A DNA stretch of 18,522 nt from Phycisphaerales bacterium UBA1926 (GTDB taxonomy: Bacteria; Planctomycetota; Phycisphaerae; Phycisphaerales; UBA1924). The stretch is from the NCBI GenBank assembly GCA_002337215.1, contig DDFO01000055.1, positions 23,117 through 41,638 of the forward strand, given 5' to 3'. Every line of letters starts with the position of its first letter. Within the stretch, counting starts at the first letter, position 1. Shown here in pieces: positions 6,873 through 13,805 of this stretch. The notes beneath the pieces were generated by a model. The model was given only the letters and a program-made list of their open reading frames with translations. It had not been told where the DNA came from and ran no database searches. The position numbers were made by a program, and so were the translations under genes.

Positions 6873-7469
6873 TCAGCGATGGCGACGGCACGCCAACGGC
6901 AACGCCGCCAGTCCGATTAGCAGGAACCCGCCCGGCGTCGGGACGCACCAGGTGGCGAGCTCGATCTGCGAGATGTCCTGCACGCCCGCCGAGTTTGTGA
7001 AGTCGTACAGGTAATCGCCGGACCATTGGATGAACTCGTCCCCCGGCTGAGGGTCGAGACGCCAGTGATAAAACGCGATCCTTTCCCCCGGGCTCATCGC
7101 GTCCCTGACCAGCACGATTTGCTGATTCGGCAGCGGATTATCGATACCAACCGTCAGGTTCGGAACCGTCCGCCCGTCCCAGTCGTCGTTGAATGTGATC
7201 AGAAGATAGAGGTTCTTCTCTCGACTGGAGTCCGCCAGATTACTGATTGCGAGCTGGTCTCGGCGAGACGGAAAATTGTCCGGATCACTGCTCCTAAATT
7301 CCGGAGCGCCGAAACCGAAGTTGTCCTTGAGCACATCCCACCCGGAATCCCCCGGCGCGACCTTCTTTACGCGATAATCAACGCCTTCCGGGATTTCCAA
7401 CGGCTGCCCGACCGACTGCCCAACGAAAAGCGCGGCGGCGCATGCCACAACCCCACACATGCGTTTCAT
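6873..7469 (-). CDS. small PEP-CTERM-like exported protein, unknown function
   Basis: A 198-residue exported protein without a recognised domain. Residues 1-21 form a signal peptide (MKRMCGVVACAAALFVGQSV). The body (22-175) is a soluble domain with YLLITFNDDWDGRTVPN and IAFYHWRLDPQPGDEF, which look like strands of a small beta-sandwich. The tail from residue 176 is a PEP-CTERM variant: VPTPGG, a hydrophobic helix (FLLIGLAALPLAC), then RRHR. This agrees in layout with the tail of the protein at 8-709, suggesting the same sorting route. GGAGAGG lies about 4 nt before the ATG at 7469. The gene stands alone, convergent with ispH and divergent from rlmN. Confidence 0.8.
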   Translation of the reverse strand: MKRMCGVVACAAALFVGQSVGQPLEIPEGVDYRVKKVAPGDSGWDVLKDNFGFGAPEFRSSDPDNFPSRRDQLAISNLADSSREKNLYLLITFNDDWDGRTVPNLTVGIDNPLPNQQIVLVRDAMSPGERIAFYHWRLDPQPGDEFIQWSGDYLYDFTNSAGVQDISQIELATWCVPTPGGFLLIGLAALPLACRRHR

Positions 7470-7710
7470 GTGTCCTCTCCTTCCGTGATGTGGTCGCCGC
7501 GGAAGAACCGGCCTTCAGGCGACCATCGTTCGATGCGATCGCTGGTGCGTCGGTAGCCGCAAGTAGCTTAATATTACATGGTACTCCAACCGCCGTCGGT
7601 CGCCAATCCCGAGAACGAACCCGCGAGGGAATCCCCTAAAAACCGGCACCCGGATGCCCCGCTCGGGGGAGTCACGCCCGCCACGGCCCGGCCGGCGCGA
7701 TCGGGCGAGA

Positions 7711-7725
7711 TACCATCCGCCCGTG
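7711..7725 (+). promoter_or_regulatory. candidate leaderless -10 element and GTG start of rlmN
   Basis: TACCAT (7711-7716, four of six to TATAAT) is followed by exactly six bases and then the GTG start at 7723, the spacing expected if transcription begins on the start codon. No clear Shine-Dalgarno sequence is present. Inferred only; the -35 is poor. Confidence 0.35.
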
Positions 7726-8877
7726 CGTCACCCCGATACCCACATCTTCGCCCACACCCCAGCGACCCTCAAAGCATGGTGCGCCGAGCGGGGCATGAAG
7801 CCCTTCCGCGCCAAGCAGATCCTTGAATGGGTCTACCAGCACGGCGTCATCGACCCCGAGGCGATGACGAACCTGTCCGCGAAAGACCGGGCAACGCTGA
7901 CCGAGGAGATGACGTTTCTCTCGGGCCCCACCGTTGCCCATCAGCGGGCAACCGATGGCACGCAGAAGCTGCTGATCGAGTGGCCGGACGATCTGGACTC
8001 GGGCATCGACCCCGGCGAAGCGACGATCGACACCGGCAACCGCCTCGCGTTGCTGGATGACGCGATGCCCTACTCCAACACCGCTCGGCAGACCGAGTGC
8101 GTCATGATCCCCGCGGTGAATTCCGGTGACGGGAGCGCGCGCAAGACCGCGTGCATCTCCAGCCAGGTCGGCTGCCCGGTCGGCTGCCGGTTCTGCGCAT
8201 CGGGGCTGGGCGGGCTCGATGGGAATCTGTCCGCAGGCCGGATCGTCGAACAGGTCTGGCGATTGAGCAGGCTCGAGAAAGTCGATCGCATCAGCAACAT
8301 CGTCTTTATGGGCATGGGCGAGCCGCTGGCGAATTTTCAGCCCGTGACACACGCCGTGCGCACGCTCGCGGCTGACTGGGGCATGGGCATCAGCGCCCGC
8401 AAGATCACGGTCTCGACCGTCGGCATGCACAAGGCGATCGAGAGACTCGCCGACGAGCTCGATCTCCCCATCACCCTCGCCCTCTCGCTCCACGCGCCCA
8501 ACGACGACCTCCGGCGGAAACTCATCCCCTGGGCGGAGTTCACGACCATCGATCAGCTCATCGCGGCGTGCACGAGATGGTTCGACAAGACCGGGCGTGA
8601 GATCACACTCGAGTACATCCTGCTGGGGGGTGTGAACGATCGTCCTGAGCACGCCGAGCAGCTCGCCGAGGTGTCCGGGAGGCTGCGCGGCAACATCAAC
8701 CTGATCCGGTACAACGAGGTCAGCGGGCTGCCGTTCGAGCGCCCCGAGACCGATGATGTCCACCGCTTCCAGGAGATCCTGCGGATGAACGGGGCCAACG
8801 CGCACATCCGCGCGAGCCGGGGGCGGGATATCGCCGCGGCGTGCGGGCAGCTCCGCCACGAGAAGGCCGGCGCGTGA
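7723..8877 (+). CDS. rlmN: 23S rRNA (adenine(2503)-C(2))-methyltransferase, dual-specificity RlmN
   Basis: A 384-residue radical-SAM enzyme that methylates C2 of A2503 in 23S rRNA; the E. coli enzyme also acts on A37 of some tRNAs. PFRAKQILEWVYQHG near residue 27 is the N-terminal helical domain. The cluster motif is C151-PVG-C155-RF-C158. The E. coli mechanistic cysteines C118 and C355 correspond to C144 (ACISSQVGC) and C374 (GRDIAAACGQL). GMGEPLANF (197-205) and the SLHAPNDDLR stretch are conserved. A roughly 30-residue insertion at about 91-122 lies between KLLIEWPDD and ECVMIP. The GTG at 7723 is favoured over an ATG at 7654 because family similarity begins soon after it. This is the first gene of a tight run; its stop overlaps the next start by 4 nt. 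Confidence 0.95.
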   Translation: MRHPDTHIFAHTPATLKAWCAERGMKPFRAKQILEWVYQHGVIDPEAMTNLSAKDRATLTEEMTFLSGPTVAHQRATDGTQKLLIEWPDDLDSGIDPGEATIDTGNRLALLDDAMPYSNTARQTECVMIPAVNSGDGSARKTACISSQVGCPVGCRFCASGLGGLDGNLSAGRIVEQVWRLSRLEKVDRISNIVFMGMGEPLANFQPVTHAVRTLAADWGMGISARKITVSTVGMHKAIERLADELDLPITLALSLHAPNDDLRRKLIPWAEFTTIDQLIAACTRWFDKTGREITLEYILLGGVNDRPEHAEQLAEVSGRLRGNINLIRYNEVSGLPFERPETDDVHRFQEILRMNGANAHIRASRGRDIAAACGQLRHEKAGA

Positions 8878-9626
8878 CGCTCGGACTCGCGACAGACTGG
8901 CTCTACGAATTCGACGCCTTCTCGCTGCACCATCTCGTGCTCACGGTTGTGTGCGTGTGGGTGACCTGGATCGTGATCCGCTACGCCCGGACCGTCCGCG
9001 GCACGCGCGACGAGTTTCGCGTCCGCGTCGCGTGGGCACTCATGACACTCCTCGGCGAGATCGGGTCCACGACCGTCTGGACGCTCCCCGCCCGGTACTC
9101 ACGCGAGGCCAGTTGGCCGATCCACCTCTGCGACTACGCCGCCTGGCTGGCACCGTTCGCGCTGCTGCTGCCGGTGCGCTGGCCCAAGACCCTGCTCTTT
9201 TTCTGGGGCATCGGGCTCTCGACGCAGGGGTTCCTGACCCCAACCGTTTCGCAGGGCGTACTCAGCGCCGAGTACTGGGTCTTCTGGATTCAGCACCTGG
9301 GCGTCGTCGGCGGCGGGTTCTATCTCGCGGCCGTGAACGGGTATCGGCCGACGCTGCGGGATCTCGTGTTGACCATCGCCGTCACGTTCGCGTTGGTGTG
9401 TTTCATGGTCTGGTTCAACATTCAGGCGGACACCAACTACATGTATCTCGGCAGCAGCCTGCCCGACAAGCCGACCATCCTCGACGCCCTGGGCGACTAC
9501 CCGGGTCGGCTCGTCTGGATCGTGCTGCTGGGCATCCTCGGATTTAAGCTGACCTATCTGGGCTCAGAAAGCGTGCACCGCCTGCGGGGTCGTGCGCTCA
9601 GAGCCGACCCGCCTTCGCATCACTAG
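8874..9626 (+). CDS. YwaF/TIGR02206-family integral membrane protein
   Basis: A 250-residue protein of about seven membrane helices resembling the TIGR02206 (B. subtilis YwaF) family, whose function is unknown. Family signatures are WPIHLCDYAAWLAPFALL (residues 81-98), FFWGIGLSTQGFLTP (109-123), an H141 in the WIQHLG helix, and DTNYMYLG (186-193). The GTG at 8874 overlaps the rlmN stop codon (GTGA), a typical translational-coupling junction. An ATG at 8841 in the same frame would overlap rlmN further and adds a charged, non-hydrophobic stretch, so I reject it. The stop is 9 nt before the WecA-like gene. Its place next to two membrane glycan genes suggests an envelope role, but nothing in the sequence proves it. 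Confidence 0.85.
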   Translation: MTLGLATDWLYEFDAFSLHHLVLTVVCVWVTWIVIRYARTVRGTRDEFRVRVAWALMTLLGEIGSTTVWTLPARYSREASWPIHLCDYAAWLAPFALLLPVRWPKTLLFFWGIGLSTQGFLTPTVSQGVLSAEYWVFWIQHLGVVGGGFYLAAVNGYRPTLRDLVLTIAVTFALVCFMVWFNIQADTNYMYLGSSLPDKPTILDALGDYPGRLVWIVLLGILGFKLTYLGSESVHRLRGRALRADPPSHH

Positions 9627-9638
9627 ACTCGGTCCGTG
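9624..9638 (+). promoter_or_regulatory. candidate leaderless -10 element before the WecA-like gene
   Basis: TAGACT (9624-9629), overlapping the stop codon of the preceding gene, is followed by exactly six bases and the GTG at 9636. No Shine-Dalgarno sequence is visible upstream of either this GTG or the ATG at 9645. The geometry matches that before rlmN. Confidence 0.3.
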
Positions 9639-10805
9639 CTCCCCATGCTCCTGCTGCTGATCCCGATCGCTTTCGCGATCTCGCTCGTGACGACATGGAT
9701 CGTGCGCGCGGTCTCGTGCCGCGCCGGCGTGACCGACACCGCCGCGATGCCGGGGCAGATCAAGGAGCGCCGGGCGATCCCGAACACCGGGGGCATCGGC
9801 ATCGTCGCGGGGCTGCTGATCCCGATCGCGGGCATGATCCTCGTCGCGACGGTGCTGGGTGAGGACTTTGCCCGGGCGGTGCTCCCGGAAACGGAGGCGG
9901 ACCGCGTCGCCAAGCACCTGCCGGGATTGCGGGACAAGATCCCGCTGGGGCTCGGGTTTGTGGGCTCGGTGCTGGTGATCCACATCGTCGGGCTGATCGA
10001 CGATCGACGGCCGCTCGGGCCCATCGTCAAGCTCGCGGTGATGGTGCTCCCTCCGCTCGCGATCGCGCTCCTGAGCGAGACCCGGCTGCTGACGCTCCTC
10101 GACGGCTACCCGGGCGGGTACGCCCTGAGCGTGCTCATCACGGTGCTCTGGTTCGTCGCGGTCACCAACGCGATGAACTTCATCGACAACATGGACGGGC
10201 TGAGCGGGGGCGTCGCGATGATCGCCAGCGCCTGCTTCCTCGTTGCGGCGCTGATGAGCGCACAGTTGTTCGTGTCTGCCGTCCTCGCGCTGGTCGTCGG
10301 TTCGTGCGCTGGGTTCCTGATCCTGAACTTCCCGCCGGCCCGGATCTTCATGGGCGACGGAGGCTCGCTGGTGCTCGGGTTCACGCTCGCGTTTCTGACC
10401 ACGCGCACCACGTTCACCGGCGAGAGCCCGACGGGTGAACCGCTTGCGGGCGGGTGGTACGCGGTCTTTATGCCGCTCGTCGTCCTGGCCGTCCCGCTCT
10501 ACGACATGCTGAGCGTGTCGGTGATCCGGCTGCGCCAGGGCAGGAGCCCCATGGTGGGCGACATGCAGCATCTGTCCCATCGGCTCGTCAAACGGGGTCT
10601 GAGCAAGCGGTCGGCGGTGCTCGTGATCTGGGGCATGACCGCGGCGACCGGGATCGGCGGCATCGCGCTCGGATCGCTCGCCCCGTGGCAGGCGGTGCTG
10701 GTGGGCGTGCAGACCGGGCTGCTGCTGGCGGTGCTCGCGGCGTTCGAGTTCGCGAGTTCGCCCGACCGGAACAGAAGAGAGTCTCCGGGAGAACGCGATG
10801 GCTGA
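9636..10805 (+). CDS. MraY/WecA-family polyprenyl-phosphate sugar-1-phosphate transferase
   Basis: A 389-residue polytopic membrane enzyme of the MraY/WecA/TagO family. It would transfer a sugar-1-phosphate (in WecA, GlcNAc-1-P) from a UDP-sugar to undecaprenyl phosphate and so begin a lipid-linked glycan. Visible motifs: IPNTGGIGI (48-56); GLIDDRRPLGP with the Mg2+/catalytic pair D122-D123; TNAMNFIDNMDGLSGG with N178, N181, D184 and D187; FMGDGGSLVLGF (238-249); and the cytoplasmic histidine motif HLSHR (312-316). The last fits WecA/TagO rather than MraY, which has HHHFE. About ten membrane helices are expected. The region 68-105 is a charged insertion between helices. The start is GTG 9636 (or ATG 9645). 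The stop overlaps the next gene by 8 nt. The exact sugar cannot be assigned. Confidence 0.9.
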   Translation: MLPMLLLLIPIAFAISLVTTWIVRAVSCRAGVTDTAAMPGQIKERRAIPNTGGIGIVAGLLIPIAGMILVATVLGEDFARAVLPETEADRVAKHLPGLRDKIPLGLGFVGSVLVIHIVGLIDDRRPLGPIVKLAVMVLPPLAIALLSETRLLTLLDGYPGGYALSVLITVLWFVAVTNAMNFIDNMDGLSGGVAMIASACFLVAALMSAQLFVSAVLALVVGSCAGFLILNFPPARIFMGDGGSLVLGFTLAFLTTRTTFTGESPTGEPLAGGWYAVFMPLVVLAVPLYDMLSVSVIRLRQGRSPMVGDMQHLSHRLVKRGLSKRSAVLVIWGMTAATGIGGIALGSLAPWQAVLVGVQTGLLLAVLAAFEFASSPDRNRRESPGERDG

Positions 10806-13233
10806 CGCCGTGCACACAACGCCAGACTCTCCTGTCTCGGCGTCGCAGTGGTGCGCGCTGGGCGGTGTGCTCATCGGTGCGCTGCTCCCGGCGTCGGCGG
10901 CGGTCGAGTTGTTCCCGTACTGGGATCTCGACCCCACATCGCAATGGGTGCCCCCCACCGGGATCGGGCCGACGATGATGCTGGGGCTGGTCGTCCTCGC
11001 GCTGCTGAGCGCGGGGCTGGCGATGGTTGCCGAAGCGCGGCGGGGCGGGAGCGTGTCGATTGCGCAGGTCGTGCTCGCGGGTCTCGGTTCGATCGGCGTG
11101 ATCGCGCACGCCGTGCTCGACGGGCCGTTGCACGACGGCGCGGTTGACGGGATCGAGCACGCCGTGAAGGCGGCACCGTGGCTCGCGCTGGTCTGGGGCG
11201 CGGTCGGGATGTCGCACCTTTGCCGGGATCGGCGTGTGCGCACGGTCGCGATCGCGATCCTTGCGGGGTTCACCGTCCCGCTGATGACCAAGGGCGTGCT
11301 GCAGGTCTATGTCGATCACCCGGCGACGGTGGCGGAGTTCGAGAGCACGAGGCAGGCGGTGTTCGAGAGCAACGGGTGGCGGCCCGACTCGCCCGCGGCG
11401 CTGGCGTATGAACGCCGGCTGATGCAGGCCGAGGCGTCGGGGTGGTTCGGTCTCTCGAACGTCTACGCGTCGTTCATGGGGGCGATCGGGGCGGGGCTGA
11501 TCGCGGCGTGCGCCGCGGCGATCGTGGCTCAACGGCGGATCACACAGACCACCTGGATCGCGATGGGCGTCGCTGCGTGCACGATCGCGGGGCTGCTGCT
11601 CAGCAAGTCGAAGGGCGGCATCGGGGCGATGGGGCTATCGCTCGCGCTGTGCGCTGGGTTCGCGGTTGTGCGCCGGTGGAAGCCCGGGATGGGATCCCGG
11701 CTGGGCGGATTCGTCGGACCCGCGGCGGTTGTGCTCGTCCTCGCTGCCATCGGCGTGCGCGGGCTGATCGGCACCGGCCTCGGCGAGAAGAGCCTGCTCT
11801 TCCGGGCGTTTTACGCCGTGGGATCGCTGCGGATCTGGGGCGAGTATCCGGTCGTCGGGATCGGGCCCGACGGGTTCCAGGACGCGTACGCGGCGGCGAA
11901 GATTCCTATTGCCACAGAAACGGTGCAGAGCCCCCACAGCATCGTGTTCGACTGGACATCGACGCTCGGGCTCTTCGGGCTCGCGTGGGTGGTGTGGCTG
12001 GTGTGGCGGTCAACCAAGCTGTTCGACGGTATTCGCGATCCCGACGACCCGGACGGCGGGCTGATGCGGGTGTCGCGCGAGATGGTGCGCACGGCCGTGC
12101 TTCTGGTCGCGGTGATCGGGCTTGCGTCGGCGTACATCGAGCGGGAGCTCGCGACGCCGGCGTACGCGATCGCGCGGGTCGCCGGGCTCGCGGGGTGGAT
12201 CGGTGCGTCAATCGGTCTGATGCGTCTCGTGCGCACGAACGCGGGCGGATGGCTCATGGCCGGGGCGGGCGTCGCGCTTGTTGCCCATGCGCAGATCGAG
12301 GTCACGCCTGTCTGGGTGAACGCGGCGCCACTCTTCGGGGTGTGGTTCGGTCTGGCGACGGTGGGACGCGTCCCGAAGAGGGTGAACGATGCGGATCCCG
12401 CGTCTGAAGGCGCTCAGCGCGGTGTGCTTCCGAGATTCGGGTTCATCGCGAAGCCGGTGCTGCCGATCACGCTCGCGGCCTGGGTTGCCGTATCGGTGTG
12501 GGTCCCGGTCTGGCGGTGGGAATCGTGGCTGCGGTCGGCGTCGCTGATCGTGCGCCCCGGGGCGGAGTTGCGGTCCGCGTTTGACGAGGCGGTCGCGGGC
12601 GGGGACCGGGCGGGGCTCCAGGGCGTCGCGGGCGATGTGTCGGCGATGGCGGGATCGGCGGTTCCGGCGAGGCCTGAGACGCTCGACCGGGCGATCTCGG
12701 GGCTCGAGTTGGCCCTCGTGGAGGCGGCGCTCGACCCGCTCGGGGAGGCCTCACGCTTCAGGCCTGCGCACATGCACACCCACCAGGCGCGGGGTCGGCT
12801 GCTGTTGCGGCTCGGCGCGAGTCATCCGGATCTGGATGTTGCGAAGGGCTCGATCATCTTCGCGGTCGATGAGGCGAAGGCGCTGCCCTCGTGTCGGCCC
12901 CGCTCGACGAGGGCGTGGGATTGGTACGGTGTCGCGTCCGCGCAGGGGTACGACCTGTGGCAGGACCGGACGGGTGAACCGGCGGAGGCGTCGGGAGCCC
13001 TGCGTCCGGGGGATGCGATCGTGGCGTGGATGATGTTGGCGCAGAGGAGAACGCCCCATGCCGTCCGCCCCGCGGTCCGTCTGATGGAACTGTGGTCGCG
13101 GGCGGGATTGCCCGAGACGGCCCGGGTTTGGGCGGCGGAGGCGCTCCGGCGGGATGGGCTGACGGGGCTCGACCCGATCTCGGGACTGACCGACGCGGAG
13201 CGGGTTCGGGCGGAGGCGTTGCTCGCGGAGTGA
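10798..13233 (+). CDS. O-antigen ligase/polymerase (Wzy/WaaL)-like membrane protein with fused C-terminal helical domain
   Basis: An 811-residue protein. Residues 15-575 hold roughly 12-14 membrane helices with the core of the O-antigen ligase/Wzy_C family: LLLSKSKGGIGAMGLSLAL (266-284), a large periplasmic loop from about 325 with GEYPVVGIGPDGF (348-360), and SPHSIVFDWTSTLGLFG (378-394) with conserved H380. These proteins polymerise lipid-linked glycans or transfer them to an acceptor, on the periplasmic face. Residues 580-811 are soluble and Ala/Arg-rich helical, plausibly TPR-like (LMELWSRAGLPETARVWAAEALRR); this part is inference. Another extramembrane segment lies at 172-215. The ATG overlaps the end of the WecA-like gene by 8 nt, and GGGAG is 5 nt upstream. 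This is the last gene of the run; no U-tract terminator follows. Confidence 0.87.
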   Translation: MADAVHTTPDSPVSASQWCALGGVLIGALLPASAAVELFPYWDLDPTSQWVPPTGIGPTMMLGLVVLALLSAGLAMVAEARRGGSVSIAQVVLAGLGSIGVIAHAVLDGPLHDGAVDGIEHAVKAAPWLALVWGAVGMSHLCRDRRVRTVAIAILAGFTVPLMTKGVLQVYVDHPATVAEFESTRQAVFESNGWRPDSPAALAYERRLMQAEASGWFGLSNVYASFMGAIGAGLIAACAAAIVAQRRITQTTWIAMGVAACTIAGLLLSKSKGGIGAMGLSLALCAGFAVVRRWKPGMGSRLGGFVGPAAVVLVLAAIGVRGLIGTGLGEKSLLFRAFYAVGSLRIWGEYPVVGIGPDGFQDAYAAAKIPIATETVQSPHSIVFDWTSTLGLFGLAWVVWLVWRSTKLFDGIRDPDDPDGGLMRVSREMVRTAVLLVAVIGLASAYIERELATPAYAIARVAGLAGWIGASIGLMRLVRTNAGGWLMAGAGVALVAHAQIEVTPVWVNAAPLFGVWFGLATVGRVPKRVNDADPASEGAQRGVLPRFGFIAKPVLPITLAAWVAVSVWVPVWRWESWLRSASLIVRPGAELRSAFDEAVAGGDRAGLQGVAGDVSAMAGSAVPARPETLDRAISGLELALVEAALDPLGEASRFRPAHMHTHQARGRLLLRLGASHPDLDVAKGSIIFAVDEAKALPSCRPRSTRAWDWYGVASAQGYDLWQDRTGEPAEASGALRPGDAIVAWMMLAQRRTPHAVRPAVRLMELWSRAGLPETARVWAAEALRRDGLTGLDPISGLTDAERVRAEALLAE

Positions 13234-13291
13234 CGGCGGCGATGCTCGTAAAGATTGCATGAATCAAGGGTTCCGTAGGGTCGGGTCGGGC

Positions 13292-13319
13292 TTGATTCGG
13301 TCGATTGCGGGGCTAGGAT
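13292..13319 (+). promoter_or_regulatory. candidate sigma-70-type promoter upstream of fusA
   Basis: TTGATT (13292-13297, four of six to the -35 consensus) and TAGGAT (13314-13319, four of six to the -10) are 16 nt apart. The predicted start is near 13326, about 480 nt ahead of fusA. Confidence 0.4.
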
Positions 13320-13354
13320 TGGTCTGTTCGCGGTTATTTGCGCGGTCGTTTTAT

Positions 13355-13375
13355 CCCTGTCTCGACGAGACAGGG
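13355..13375 (+). other. stable hairpin in the fusA leader
   Basis: CCCTGTCTC (13355-13363) pairs perfectly with GAGACAGGG (13367-13375) around a 3-nt loop. No U-tract follows, so it is unlikely to be a terminator. It would sit about 30 nt into the predicted transcript. Confidence 0.45.
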
Positions 13376-13408
13376 CCGGAACAATTGTAGCGACAAGGAT
13401 TTACGGCG

Positions 13409-13453
13409 ATGAGCGAGGAAAGCGACCCAGACGGGGACTGTGCACGGGGCTAG
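13409..13453 (+). CDS. possible 14-codon leader ORF upstream of fusA
   Basis: ATG at 13409 opens a short frame, MSEESDPDGDCARG, ending in TAG at 13451. AAGGA lies about 10 nt before the ATG. The stop codon falls inside the loop of the CGGGG/CCCCG hairpin at 13445-13459. An acidic peptide of this size could be chance; it is listed because its position in a long leader would fit a translation-coupled regulator. Confidence 0.2.
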   Translation: MSEESDPDGDCARG

Positions 13454-13766
13454 ACCCCGCTGACCACGGCATCGGCCATCGACATGCGTGTTGATGGGCC
13501 CGAGGCCGACCCGATCGCTTTCTGGATGCCTTGGCCGAGTCCTGTCACCTGTTCCGATATCAGCCTTTGGCTTCCACCTTCATCCGATGACGCGATCGCA
13601 CCTGAGGCCGAGCGGCCTGCTGGGAGCGGTGGTCGAAAGATCGATTTTGAGCGGCGAGCGGCCCGAAAGAGCCGGCGGCGTGTTTCACGAGAGGCCGTTC
13701 CCGATGGAGGGGGCGGCGACGACTGACATTTTGGGTGCCGAGTGGTGCCCTTCCAGACGGGTTGAT

Positions 13767-13797
13767 CCGGCGTGTTGAATCGCCGGGCCTGAGAGGA
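13767..13797 (+). promoter_or_regulatory. hairpin next to fusA ribosome-binding site
   Basis: CCGGCG (13767-13772) pairs with CGCCGG (13781-13786) around an 8-nt loop, ending 4 nt before the Shine-Dalgarno GAGAGGA (13791-13797). The ATG follows 8 nt later at 13806. A role in translation control is inference. Confidence 0.35.
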
Positions 13798-13805
13798 CGA
13801 CGATC

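Larger units (their letters stand above)
13234..13805 (+). other. 572-nt non-coding region / probable long fusA leader
   Basis: No ORF here has coding character or a recognisable product. It contains a promoter candidate (13292-13319), a 9-bp hairpin (13355-13375), a possible 14-codon upstream ORF (13409-13453), a 5-bp hairpin around its stop codon (13445-13459), and a 6-bp GC hairpin just before the fusA ribosome-binding site (13767-13786). If the promoter is real, the fusA leader is about 480 nt. I could not match it to tmRNA, RNase P, SRP RNA, 6S or any riboswitch I know by eye. Confidence 0.5.

Noticed and set aside
7672..8859. 395-residue minus-strand ORF over rlmN
   Set aside because: Complement of a well-supported gene; no signal, motif or ribosome-binding site.
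9564..11291. 575-residue ORF on the minus strand
   Set aside because: Antisense to the WecA-like and Wzy-like genes. Its product is His/Arg/Asp-rich with no fold-like pattern, as expected from the complement of GC-rich coding sequence.
13484..13778. Two overlapping ORFs of 80 and 96 residues before fusA
   Set aside because: Neither has a ribosome-binding site, coding-type third-position bias or a recognisable domain; the region fits a non-coding leader better.
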